From: Sphagnum compactum
Lineage: Eukaryota; Bryophyta; Sphagnopsida; Sphagnales
Reading direction: 5' to 3'
DNA: 64,000 nt
Assembly (NCBI GenBank): GCA_965153455.1
Contig: OZ234498.1
Span: forward strand, 4,588,001 to 4,652,000
In this document: piece after piece, positions 23,376-35,000 of the stretch
Position numbering within the stretch: the first letter of the stretch is position 1
Layout of the letters: each line of letters begins with the position of its first letter
The notes under the pieces: model-generated
What the model was told of the DNA's origin: nothing
The model's input: only the letters and a program-made list of their open reading frames with translations
Databases searched by the model: none
Position numbers and translations under genes: made by a program

Positions 23376-24118
23376 CCTAGTTATGCAAAAGCCATTGCTA
23401 CTCTAATTTTAATAGGGATGCTTTTTTTCACGTGTGTATTTTTTCATTCAAGACTTGAACCTACAACCCTAATCAATGAACAAAGTGTGTCATATCTTAA
23501 CCTTGTTTGTAGTCAAAACATCTTTTCAAAAAAGCTCCCAAAAAGTTGCTTCTTCATGTACCCCACCACCTTCTCATACCTACACATGTTGTGAACTCTT
23601 GATGCCATGTCACATGTTACGAACTCTTGATGCCATGTTACATATTGCAAACTCTTGATACCATGTCAACAAATTCCATGAAAAACAACATTGCACTCAT
23701 CATACTCCAATGTTGTTCAATAACTACTTGTTGCAATGTAATCACTTGTGCAATCACTCGATGCATGGCCATAATAAAAAAAAACCAACCAATATCTTGT
23801 GCTATGCTCAATCATTGTGTGTAATAAAAAGAAAAAAGAAAGAAAATACTAAAAAATAAAAACAACCATTGAAAAAAAAGAAAGAAAAGACCAGAGGTTA
23901 ACCTAATCCTCTCACATGTCAATCACACAATTTTTATATTGGACCCTTGAATGGACCCATTGTACCCTTCAGACACACTCATTGTACCTTTCAAAAAAGT
24001 TTTCTTTCTTTTTTTTCTTAAAAATGTGAAGAAGAGTCCAATTCAATTCAAGGGTCAATTTGCTTCAAATGGGTCCCTGGGTTTTGGGTCCTGGGACCCT
24101 TGTCTAAAGTGGCCCTAA

Positions 24119-25300
24119 TTGTCTACCCCAGCCACCAAAACTTGGTGGGGTGGGCAGGAAGGGACAATTGCTTGGCAACTACCCAACTACCTCTTCCAAC
24201 ACTTGTCATTAAAACTTTGGTGACAAGAGGGGATTAGGGTTTTGTGACAAGTGGGGGGGGGGCCACACAATGGCAGTGATTAGTGGAGTTTGAGCTAAAG
24301 AAATAAAATTGTCATAGCCTAAGCCAAGTAGAGCATGAAAGGTGGCAAGCTTTTCCTCCTGCAAAATGCATGCACATCTTCTTAAACCCTATTGTTTCCT
24401 CATCATTGTACCTGCAATGTTCCTGTTTGCCCTCAATTATTATGGCCTTGGTTTATGTGACTTCTGACCTCCTAGCCTAAGTAGGTATTCCAAGAGCTAC
24501 TACAAATATATATAGCCTCCTCCTCCTCCCAATATGTAGATTACCATGATATATAGGGGTTTAATTAATTTGGAATAATTAATTAGTTCATTAATTAATT
24601 ATGAATATTCCATTTCCAAAGTAGAATATTTCAAGTGATTCTTCATTTTCCTTCACCCAAAAAATAAATTCATTAAAGAAAATATTTTTTTGTAAAATTG
24701 CAGCATTTCTAAAAATAATATAATTGGTGCCTGAACCCCCCCCAAATTGTTTAGGGTATATGCTTCACATTCACTTGGGTCTACTGGTTATACACTCAAC
24801 TAAAAATGAAAAAAATTATCATTTGCTGTTGGTGTATGTAACATGGTTGGGACTGGGGCAGTGTTTTTTTTTTTTAAATAATTTTTTTTTATTTTTAAAA
24901 AAAAAATTAGGGGGTGAAGAAATTTTGCAAAATTTTGACCTTAAAAAAAATTGATTTCAACATATACAAAGGAAGGATTTTTCCATATGAAAAAAAATGA
25001 CCCAAGTTCGCCAGATTTCAAGGAATTTTTTTTTCTTCAAATCATCAGATTTTTATTATAAGTTTGAGTAGGCAACCAAGAATATGGAAGGATTTGGGTT
25101 TTTTTTTTTTTCACAAAATTGAACCCCAAAAAGAAACCCTGGAAGGAAGGGGGACCATCCAGCCCAGACCCAATTCATCCATCATCTCCATTTATTTGGA
25201 TTGCAAACCCAAATTTTTTTTTAAAAAGAAAAGAAAAGAAAATAAAAATTGGGTCAAAAACTTGTATTAGAAAAGTTAATCACAAATAATGAGACTTCAA
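24119..25300. other. Intergenic sequence between the PIF/Harbinger element and the glycosyltransferase gene
   Basis: No gene is seen. A copy of the GACCCAAATT / TTTGGCTAAATT dispersed family lies at about 24940-25110. A G run lies near 24252. ATTAATTAA-rich sequence lies at 24560-24610. The small open frames are low-complexity. Confidence 0.4.
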
Positions 25301-25303
25301 ACT

Positions 25304-25415
25304 CAGTCAAAATCTCTCAGTCAAATAAAGTCACAAGAAGAAGTAGGCTTTAAAACACAGTCAAAATCTCTCAGTCAAATAAGTCACAAGAAGAAGTAGG
25401 CTTTAAAACACAGTC
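25304..25415. repeat. Direct duplication (~55 bp) upstream of the glycosyltransferase gene
   Basis: Two adjacent copies share CAGTCAAAATCTCTCAGTC, AGTCACAAGAAGAAGTAGGC and TTTAAAACACAGTC, with one A inserted in the first copy. They are otherwise nearly identical, so the duplication is recent. It lies about 630-740 bases before the start codon. Confidence 0.8.
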
Positions 25416-25819
25416 AAGTCAGTGATTTAAAAAAAAGAACAACAATTTGGTGCCCAAATAACAAAACAAAACAAAACAAAACAAATCCATTTGCAGAATC
25501 ATCATTTGCTTTAATGCTTTCTAAATCTAACTTAAAATTTTTAATTTTTTTTTTAATTTCCATTTTTTTCTTAAAACCTTGCATTTTGGGCCAAGGTTTC
25601 TTGCAATCAATCTCTGCAGAGTCTGAGCTTTTTTTTTTAAAAATTGGGAGAATTAGAGAGAAATTAAGAGAATTTCAGGCAAAACTCAGCAATCATAGAG
25701 CATTTGGAGACGAAGATTTTCAACGAAGATTTCAATGAAGATTTTGCATAATAATGATAATTTTGCAAAGAAGAAGAAGCTGCTGCTGGACATGAGCAAG
25801 TGTTGCAGTGAGATCACTG

Positions 25820-25822
<3 letters not shown>

Positions 25823-25850
<28 letters not shown>
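25823..25850. repeat. (GA)14 microsatellite in the 5' leader region
   Basis: An uninterrupted GA run lies about 190 bases upstream of the glycosyltransferase start codon. GA runs are common in plant leaders and can act as GAGA-type elements; no function is shown here. Confidence 0.9.
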
Positions 25851-25868
25851 ACCAAGCATTGAGTAGTG

Positions 25869-25913
25869 ATGATGATGAAGAAGATGATAATGACAAAATT
25901 TGCAAACAAGTAA
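25869..25913 (+). other. Possible upstream ORF in the glycosyltransferase leader
   Basis: Three consecutive ATG codons open a 14-codon frame ending TAA, 130 bases before the main start. If the transcript begins upstream of 25869, ribosomes would meet this frame first. The transcription start is unknown. Confidence 0.3.
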
Positions 25914-26042
25914 ATTGTCTGCTTGCTGATTGTTAGCTTCTTGTTGTTGTTGTTGTTTTTGCTAGCCAGAATTTGAAGCTTCTCGGTGGGGAGCTGAACT
26001 CTTGACTTAGTAGTTTTTGAGGAGAGAGTCCGAAGTCCTCAG

Positions 26043-29000
26043 ATGATGGCAAGAAGATCTGGCGGAGGAGGAGGAACCAAGAAGCTTCAAATTGGGGATC
26101 TGTTGCAGATGGGAATCATCATGGGGTACAGTAGAAGCATAAGCATCGCAGTAGTAGCCATAGCCGTGGTATGCTTCTCTATCTACATCCTCCAGATCCT
26201 AATCCTCGATACAGCTGCAGGCTTGAACCCATACTCTCGCACTTCCTTGTTGCAGTGTACACTACTAGATCAAAACCAGAGTAGTATTCATCAGATTACA
26301 TCTGAATCTTCCAGGATTAATTCTTCAAGGACACAAAATTCTTATACACAGCAGCAGCAGCAGCAGAACAACAACACCAACAACATCGTCATCATCTCTG
26401 AGCTAAATGAATCTCCTGGACCCAAGAGTCGATCCGGCGGAGGCACTGAGCTTTCGAGGATCGTTTTTGGAATTGCCACAGCTGCCAAGAATTGGTCCAG
26501 GAGAAAAGAGTATATCAAGCTGTGGTGGAATTCTTCCAGCTGCTGCAACAACAGAAACAACAATTCCAGCTGCTGCAACAATAACAACAATAAGAATTCC
26601 AGCTGCAGTAGCACACGAATGCGGGGATTTGTGTGGTTAGATGAAGAGGTGAATGAAACAACACATTGGAGTGAAGACTGGCCTCCTTACAAAATCTCTG
26701 AAGATGTTTCAGACAAATCCAAGTTCAATTGGAGTGATGTGAAAAGGAAATGGGGGGTGCGCATTTCTCGCATTGTGTCTGAGACTTTCAGGCTTGGATT
26801 ACCCAATGTGGATTGGTTTGTGCTTGGAGATGATGATACTTTCTTCTTCCCCCAAAATTTGGTGAAGGTCTTGTCGAGGTATGATCACACTCAGATGCGT
26901 TATATTGGCAGTTTCTCTGAGACTCATTCCCAGAATATTATGCTCTTCTCCTACAACATGGCTTTCGGTGGTGGCGGGTTTGCTATCAGTTTCCCCTTGG
27001 CTCAAGCTCTTGCTCAGATGCAAGATGAGTGCAATTTCAGGTACCCAACAAACCCCCTCACTTGACAATTCTTCCCAAGTCCTTTCTTTCTGTGTATAAG
27101 GTAAGGAACTTTTGTGAAGCTCTTCCTGGGTTTGAGGGCCTAGAGGAGGGCAGAAGCCCAAGTTTGGGGCCCAAAACCCAAGAAGAGCTTCACAAAAGTT
27201 CCTTCAAATGCTTTCCTCAGGCTCTTCTTGGGTTTGAGGGCCAAGCTGAGGGCAGAAGCCTGAGATTGGGGCCGAAATTCCAAGACAAGTCTTTGGAAGA
27301 AAGAGCCTCACAAAAGCTCCTTCAAAGGCTCTTCTTGGGTTTGGGGGTCCAGCTAAAGGCAGAAGCCCAAGTTTGGGGCCAAAGACTCAAGAAGAGTCTC
27401 AGGAAGAGCCTCACAAAAGGTCCTTCAAAGCCTCTCCCAGAGGCTCTTCTTGGGTTTGAGGGCCAACCTGAGGGCGGAAGCCTGAGGTTGGGGTCGAAAA
27501 CCCAAGAAGAGCCTCAATAAGAACCTCAGAAAAGTTCCTCTTCCTTTACATAAAGAATTTTTAAAATTTGGACCTAACAAAAATGGAAGCTCCTTTGAAA
27601 ATCAAATTGAAATCTTCCATGAATTGGACTTTAGTTTGTGGTTTAAAAGGGAAATTCTGCCCAAGGGGAGGTGACTGAAAATGAAGAAAGATATTTTCAA
27701 AAGTTGATTACAATCCCAATGGTCAAATCAACCTCTAAAACCTTCAAATTTTGAGTTTGCACTAAAAATTAAAATGAGCATTCTGAACTTGGATTTCGTA
27801 TTGAGATGTAGTAGCAGTATGTGATGGCTGATGAATGTACAACAGGTATGGACAAATGTTTGGGAGTGATGATCGGTTGTATGCATGCATATCAGAACTT
27901 GGCGTCCCTTTGACTAAAAATCCTGGATTCCATCAGGTAAGAGACAAAAAACTTCCTTCTGAGGCCCATCCACTCTCATTTTCTAATGTTTTTGACACAA
28001 TCCAACAAGCCTGAATCAATCTTTTTTTCTAGTTTCAACATATCTGTTAACATACAATGACCAGCAACGCACAATTCTAACTATGGGGAGTCTAGCTGAA
28101 GTACCTACCACCTTGCAAGTGGGTAGTGCTGGATTGAATTGATCTTGTTCTGGTTGTATGCGAATCGATGTAAACTTGACTTGGGGTGAACCCAGTGTTG
28201 TCTAAAAGCATTGGAACAACAAACTACATGGTTGTTAATCCTTGGAAGAAGGAAGAATCAGGGCAAGCCAGTTTGTGAGGGTTGTAAAACCAAAACTAAG
28301 AAAGGAGAACAATTTATCCTTCTGTAAAATGCAAAATGCAAAGATAAAGAATATGGTTTGTTTGTGGTGCCATTATTGTTGTTGCAGATGGATATAAATG
28401 GAGACCCATTTGGAATACTAGCAGCGCATCCGGTAACACCCATTCTAAGCATCCATCATTTAGATACAATCTCCCCAATTTTTCCCAATAAAACCCGCCT
28501 TCAAGCTTTACAAAAGTTAACTCAAGCAGCGGAGGTGGAATCAGGAAGTGTTGTACAGCAGTCCATCTGTTATGACAAAGAGCTGAAATGGTCCTTCTCA
28601 GTTTCTTGGGGTTATGTTGTTCATATTCATGCTGGATTCTTAACACCTCATGAAATGGTGTTACCGATTCAGACATTTGCTTCAATCCATAGGAAGTGGG
28701 ACAAGACTGAATTCTCATTCACTACTCGGGCTTATTCAAAGGACCCTTGCACACATCCAATTCGGTATTTTGTGGAATCTGTTCGAGGTCCCAATTCTAA
28801 TTTTTCTCGAGGGCTTCTTGAGAGTGTTTATTCCAAGGAACACAATGAGAAGAGAGCAAAGTCTAATTGCAGTCAACAACTCATGGGACCACTTACTTCA
28901 GTGAATCAGATTCGGGTTTGGAAAGAGCCAATTCGTGAAGATTGGTACCAGGTGAATATTGTTTCTTTTTGCTAAAGCATTATCATCATATTTTCAATTA

Positions 29001-29296
29001 TGATACAAATTCATATAAATTAGCTATTTGCAGTTATGTGGAGGAAAATTAACTTGCTCGAGGAACTCGCACTATATTACTTTAAATCCTCAGTTGAGCT
29101 TGTGAGAAAATTTTGTCTAGATTCTTTGCAAAACATTCAATGGTTTCAACTTATTTTGGTGACCTAATGTCCGTGTTTTGTTTTTTTGCAGACACCTCGA
29201 CGGTCATGTTGTAAAATCCAGTCATGGGATATAGAGGAGATTGGCATTCACATTGGGACTTGCCAAGATGGTGAATTCCTTGTTGGTAATCACTAA
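26043..29296 (+). CDS. DUF604 / GT31-family glycosyltransferase (beta-1,3-galactosyltransferase-like), four exons
   Basis: Exons are 26043-27040, 27846-27936, 28388-28951 and 29192-29296. All introns are GT-AG, and joining them gives one frame of about 585 codons. Two ATGs open the frame (26043, 26046). Residues about 33-55 form a single membrane anchor, so the enzyme is probably a type II Golgi protein. A Gln/Asn-rich stem follows. The GT31-type domain starts at IVFGIATAAKNW (about 140). Its metal-binding GDDDTFFFP motif (Asp 263-265) is followed by AFGGGGFAIS, then YGQMFGSDDRLYACISELGV across the exon 1-2 junction. Then come GFHQMDINGDPFGILAAHP, IHHLDTISPIFPN, SVSWGYVVHI and a cysteine-rich end (RRSCCKIQ). 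The order and length fit plant DUF604 proteins. The family transfers sugars to a glycan acceptor; substrate is not predictable here. Odd: an Asn/Ser/Cys-rich insert (163-191) inside the conserved domain. Intron 1 holds a minisatellite. Confidence 0.9.
26529..26615 (+). repeat. In-frame minisatellite inside exon 1 (Ser-Ser-Cys-Cys-Asn repeats)
   Basis: Three imperfect copies of a ~36-base unit built on AATTCCAGCTGCTGCAACAA keep the reading frame. They encode NSSSCCNN.., NNNSSCCNN.. and NSSCSS. They fall between the conserved RKEYIKLWW and RMRGFVWLDEE segments. Confidence 0.8.
27103..27535 (+). repeat. Four-copy ~105-bp minisatellite in intron 1 of the glycosyltransferase gene
   Basis: Copies begin CTCTTCCTGGGTTTGAGGG near 27120 and CTCTTCTTGGGTTTGAGGG (or GGGGG) near 27221, 27329 and 27443. 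Each contains GGCAGAAGCC, TTGGGGCC, AAGAAGAG and CTCACAAAAG. The units diverge by point changes and small indels. The array is GC-richer than the rest of the intron. An open frame crosses all copies (27029-27520). Confidence 0.85.
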
Positions 29297-32200
29297 TCCA
29301 GTACTTATACATAATGCAAACAATTGTCACATTAATACCATTCTTTGCTATGGTTTAAGTATGTGAGAGTTGAACAATGTAACAAATTAACCCATCAGCT
29401 TTTAGTACATGGGACTTGAACATTAGCGGCAATTAACCCATTACTTGTGAAGAGGCCAAAAATGCGCCCACAAGATTTGAGCTTGCAAATTCTCTGACTA
29501 ATGAGATGTTATGCTTGAATTAAGCTAATTGACCAGTAAGTAAATCGCTTTAGATTGGGTAGGAATCAGTAACCCACTTGATTAGAGAGCACATATTAGA
29601 GTTTCATGGTGTTCAAACTTCACATTAACTCCCTTATGAATATTTTTAAGTGTCAACCACAGATTGGGTATTATGGTACGATTTTTCGGTGCCTCATTCA
29701 TGATGTTTCAGAATGATTTCTGTGTTACTTTCTTTCTTGCTTGATCATGAAGATCATGGGTTGCTATCTCGACAGCATAAATTCCTTCCCCATTGTACTA
29801 CTCCAATGCACATCAAAAAAAAAAGTTTACATGAATTTACATATCTAAATTCAGCAGAAAAGATTTGCAAAGGCTACTTTTGATGCACAATGTTTCACCA
29901 TGCCCCGATGGGAAGGTTTTTTTGTGCATGTTTCAAAGAGTGACTCTCGTCTCTCTGGCTTTGAGGTTGCATCCTTGAACTATGTTGCCCTAGTAGCAAC
30001 TGGTGTTGATAGCAGGAGCAGCAGGCCTATATACCAGACCAACACTGATATTTTGAATAATAATATCAATTTCATCAATTTTTTTGTGATTGCACTAAAG
30101 ACAAGTTTAAAACACAATCACATTATATCTATAATTCTAATCACCCAATATTGGGAATTTACATTATTAAGTTTTCTCATAATGAAATTGATTACATAAG
30201 TACATTTTTATCATCATTATTCAATTTAATTCAATTTTTAATTTTGTAATAACATTGAAATCTATAATTTTTTCAATTTGAAAATGTAAAATAAACTACA
30301 TAAATTTTTAGTACAATAATTATGATGAAAATTTTATTTTAATTTAATTGAACTCTATAATTTTTCAAATTACAAATGTTAAGAACTTATATTAATTTCT
30401 ATATTTTGATTTGGGTAGAAATTAAAGTATTAAGATTGTATCAAATTTTATTTAAGAAATTTCATTGAAACTATATAATTAAAATCCACATGTTTGAAAA
30501 TTTGTAAACTTAGTTTCATGTTATGTTACACATTTGGGTCTTTTATGTGATTGCATAAGAATTCTCCTCTTCAATGTTGGGTTTTTTTTTAACTTCACGT
30601 TCTTTGAGTGGGATGTCATTCATGATATGACGGTCTCATTTTTTCCTTTAGATTTTTAATGTGAGCTACAAGGTTTGTAGATTTAGAATGTGGGATTTAT
30701 GCCATGATGTGCTATACTTGCAAAAGGTATGTGTGCAAATCCTTTGACTCCACATGTGTGGTTGATTGATATAGGGAAGAGGAATCATGATTTTGTCATC
30801 ATGGGAATTGCTGAGTCATTTTGATGGAATTGGCGCATGAACCATCAAATTCAATATTTTCCTCTTAAATTTATTAACAAACAAAATAATAACCTCTAAA
30901 ACATTACTAAAAAATCAATGGAAAAATCTTGGCCTTCTATTCCTTGGTTGTGAACTTTAATAAGCTTTTAAACAATATCAACATTAGGTCAGGGATAATA
31001 AAAATACTAAATGACTTGATAGTAACTATTACTCACCATAAACAAAACTTCCAATGTTCTTCACCAACAATGTTGTAGGTTTGTTAGTGTTATATAACTT
31101 CACAAGTTGCATGTATTGTTCATGAAACCAAGGGAAAAAAGATAATGCTTGCACATCATTAACACCAAGACCATCATCTATAACAAGAATGAATGATTTT
31201 ACAAATCACCCATAGATACTAATTAGTCACAACCATTTCCAAAGTCCCCAATTGTTCTCAATTATTTTTGTGCATGAATTTTACAATGGAATGAGAAGCA
31301 AAAAAAAATGTAAAACTAGTGAAAACAAATTTATGGGTTCAATGATAATAGTAGCCCCAACTCTCAAAACAAGTTCCTACTCCCCTTTTTCAAATTTGCT
31401 CTTAAATGTCACCCTAAATTCATAACCTTTACAAAAGAGACCCAACATTAAGTTGACAAGAAAATACAATGACAAAGTTGGATTTGATAATTAGACTAAT
31501 TATCATATAACCAACAACATTAGTTAGGTCACAATGAATGTATTTATAACCACTACCAACCACATCATTAGACCCATATTAATTTAAAATGTAACCCTCA
31601 AAAAATGCACCCAACATTTGTTGCTAAACATTCACAATACCAACAACACTAAGAGATGGAATTTTCTTCTTGTTTGGGATTGTAGCAAATTGTGCCATAA
31701 TAACACAAAACACTCAAAAGACTAAAAGATTATGTAGAAAATGACAACATTGCAAACAACAACAAACAAAAAAGAAAAAAAGAAAAAATATACAAATCTT
31801 GCACACTTACATTAAATTGCTTCAAATTGTTCAAAATCCAAAATGAAAACAAGGATAAAAACAACCAAATCAAGTAAAAAAACCACTCTTTATATTATTC
31901 GGTGTTAAGTTTTAACCCCTACGAACCTATTCCAATAGGTTTGAACTTTTATGGTTTACAAATTAAGGTTGTTAAAAAGCAAAGATTTAGTTTTTATTGC
32001 TAACCCCAAAGCTAGTTAAAAGCCCAAGGTTTAACTTTTGTGATTAACCCTAAACCTAAAAATCATAACACATATCTACATAGCATAATTCCATATTCAT
32101 GACATTTGACATAAACATCACAAAATGAATTACATATTGACAAATGTTCGATTAGTAATTAAAACAAATTCACATATTAACATGCCTTATATTCGACAAT

Positions 32201-33790
32201 AGGGTGCAAACAATTTACAATGAGCTAACAATTTATATTAAAAAAAGACTACATGTCTTTTTTCCCAAATTCTTTTTTCATATGGATGAATTTTGGAACA
32301 ATTCTTTTTCAATTTGTTATAATAAATGCTTATAGTTGTTTCAATACATGACGTGTTTTTTGTTCATCATTTTTTAATGAATTTTTGAAAGTGTTTCGAT
32401 TCCTTGTAAATTTAGTGTTTTGTTTATAAAAATAATAACAATTTCAAATCATAACCAAAAAATCATTTTCTACATTTTTATGTTTTTTTTAATAATTAGC
32501 CACAACTTTTTTTAACACATCATGTAGAGTATACCTCATTTATATGTGGTAAAAGGACTTTCAAAGTTCTAAAATTTTGGGTCAATTTTTGAAAGTTTTT
32601 TGAATTTTTGAAGTTTTAGAATTCCACATATTTTAGGGTATGAACACTTTTTCAATGTGGCTAATAGGTCTTTATCCTCTTAATTTTTTCCCATCAAATG
32701 TGTTTTATTATATGAGTCATTTTAATAGTCCTTTGTAAAGTTGACTACTATCTAACATTGTAGGTGTTCACTTTTAAAGGTCCTAAATCAAAAATTAAAC
32801 TTAAAATTTCATTAAATGGATTTTTGGTTTGAATTCCTTGTCATTCATATGAATGAAAAAACAACTTGCCATGATTTCGATGGCTTTAAATGGAAAAATA
32901 AAAATATTTATCCAATTTTGATTGTTTTTCGTTGAAATCTAATGCCCTTTTTGGTTCATTGGATTGTGACTACACTCAATAATTAAATTAATTGTAAATT
33001 TTAATTCTCTTATTAATCTAAATATGACCAACAAATTCACAACTATTTATGTTTTTTTTTTCTATATATAAAATGTACATATATTATTTAAAAATTCATC
33101 TAATTTCAATTAAATCAACAAAACATAACATATTACCAATACATGATGTTTTAATGATAAATTTAAAACTGAACACAATATATAATGTTGTTGATCCATA
33201 CCAATTGATGAAAATTTGTTGAGGTAAACTACTGCATGAATTTAAAGTTTGAGCTTCGAGCCTAGAGATGGTAAAACTTATGCCTTTTTTCCTATACACA
33301 TGCAAGTAAAACCAAAGAATTTAATCACAAAATGAGTGTTGTATGGATAAATTTAAAAGCAAACATGTAAATGACTGTAAACATTCATCTTTATTATGGA
33401 TGAATGACTTTTTTATTCATCTAATATATGGATGAAAAATTTAATTGAATTTATATTTTTAATAAATAAAATTTCCATCAAAATTATGGATGAATGTTTT
33501 ATTTTATCATTAAATTCTTGTCAATGAAACTTTTGTTTTCCCCATAACTAATTAACTAAAGCTTCATGAAGTAGAATCTAATTCTTTATGATATAACATT
33601 TGTTGAATAATATAATGTAAATTTCATTATCTATTTCATAGCTATGGTTTAAAATGCCATTTAAAAAATATTTTTTAACTATATTATTATTATTATGCTA
33701 ACATCCACCCCATGGCCATTGTTTATAATATTATGATAATAATAATAAAACAACTTATTTATTTTCATTAAGAAAATTGACCCGGTGTGA
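29297..33790. other. Gene-free AT-rich region downstream of the glycosyltransferase gene
   Basis: The first few hundred bases probably hold the 3' UTR; no clear AATAAA signal stands out. Beyond that the sequence is AT-rich with TTTTT/AAAAA runs. An open frame at 29900-30199 has no recognised motif. The minus strand of 31.0-31.7 kb has short stretches of coding-like sequence broken by stops, perhaps an old transposase, but no diagnostic motif is visible. Confidence 0.4.
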
Positions 33791-33799
33791 TTGACAATT

Positions 33800-33815
33800 G
33801 GGGGGGGGGGGGGGG
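33800..33815. repeat. Poly-G run (G16)
   Basis: Sixteen consecutive G residues occur in strongly AT-rich surroundings. The run could form a G-quadruplex, or vary in length by polymerase slippage. Confidence 0.9.
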
Positions 33816-35000
33816 AGTTTCCCTTCCCTCGAAGGTGCTACAACTTCCTTCAAACCAATTTATAAGTGTTGTTGATGATAGTGGGGGTTTTTTTTTCATG
33901 TTTTTTCAAAGGTGCCAGAACTTTTTTCAAATCTAATTAGTGTTGTTGATAATGATGTGTTTTGAATGCTTTAGATATCTTTACCTGATGTCATTGATGA
34001 TAGTGAAGTTTTTTTTAATTCTTATTTATTTTCAAGGCGCCCTAGTTTTTCACAAAATACAATATAATGTTGTTAACAAAAATGGAGGGTGAGGGGTTTT
34101 AACATTCATCCCATGACAATGTTTTAAAAAATTGTTTAAAATTGTTGATGAAAATAATTTTTTGAACAAATTTAAAAAAATAATTTTGGTCCCATCATCA
34201 TATTTTCTACTATTGTCACAATTTCACTATCCATCATTATTTAATGACATTCAAATTTGAAATATTAATACTTGGACAATAAATGAAGATGGATATAAAT
34301 AATTTGAGTTTATTTATCTTCCAATCATGAATGAATTTCATCCAATGATTTATTTATTTAATTCAAATCATAAATGAAATTCATCCATGCAAAAATGACA
34401 TTCATCCATGTGAAATCATTCGTTTATGGACATATTCATCCATGTAAGTGGATTAAAATCACATTAAGTTTTAAGTTCCAAATTCAAAGCTTTAAGCTTA
34501 GGCTTTACATTCATGCACAAGCCATCCTCAAAATTTGCCCCCCTCACACAAATGCATTCACAAATCTTCAAAGCAATCTAGCTTCAAGAATATCCTAAAC
34601 ATGTTATATTGTTTGTTGTCATGTCTTGCTTTCACAAGAACAACATTCAATAGATGTTTTGCACATTAGTGTGAAATGATCTTGTCTTTGGTTGTTGAGC
34701 ACCCCATGCGATTCGAGCAAAGAACTCCAAGCAAGATATCACCCCCTGAATACACATTAAACCAAAAGTGCTAGAGAAAGAAACCCAAAAAATTCTTAAG
34801 AAAAAAGGTTCTTAAGGAATTCTAAATCACAATAGGATCTTGGAAAAAACTCAAGAAAAAAAACTTCAAAGAGAATGATGGGTCTTCTATACAAGTCGAG
34901 TAGCAAGGGTGAGGAACTTAATATGATGGTCGACTTGAGCTTGGGAGCTTAGAATCCAACACAAAGTTGCTTGTGATGAACATCCACCATGGAACAAGAA
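33816..35000. other. Intergenic sequence with ATTCATCC-rich motifs
   Basis: No gene is seen. The words TTCATCCATG and ATGAATTTCATCC recur at 34320-34445, and similar words recur at 33380-33500 and 43990-44050, which suggests remnants of one repeat. Confidence 0.35.

Larger units (their letters stand above)
20641..24115. mobile_element. PIF/Harbinger transposon, decayed, ~3.5 kb, with two gene relics
   Basis: The left end AAGCCATTTTAAATAAGGGT and the right end (reverse-complemented) GGGCCACTTTAGACAAGGGT are inverted repeats. TAA flanks both ends (20638-20640 and 24116-24118), the 3-bp TWA-type target duplication of this superfamily. Inside lie a SANT/trihelix-like ORF1 on the plus strand (about 21161-22270) and a DDE transposase relic on the minus strand (about 23375-22430), so the two are convergent. 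About 270 bases of the left subterminal region and 75 bases of the right one match the 343-bp MITE at 41.45 kb. All coding parts carry stops, so the copy is inactive. Confidence 0.8.

Noticed and set aside
23440-23530. Minus-strand GGTTCAAGTCT as a SINE B box
   Set aside because: The upstream A-box-like sequence is poor and the spacing uncertain.
26342-26614. Leu/Cys-rich minus-strand frame
   Set aside because: It is the antisense shadow of CAG/AAC repeats in exon 1 of the glycosyltransferase gene.
27029-27520. 163-codon frame with ~35-residue repeats
   Set aside because: It lies inside intron 1 and arises from the minisatellite. The splice sites on either side restore a conserved protein without it.
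31000-31700. Minus-strand coding-like stretches that might be an old transposase
   Set aside because: Many stops occur and no catalytic or zinc-finger motif could be identified.
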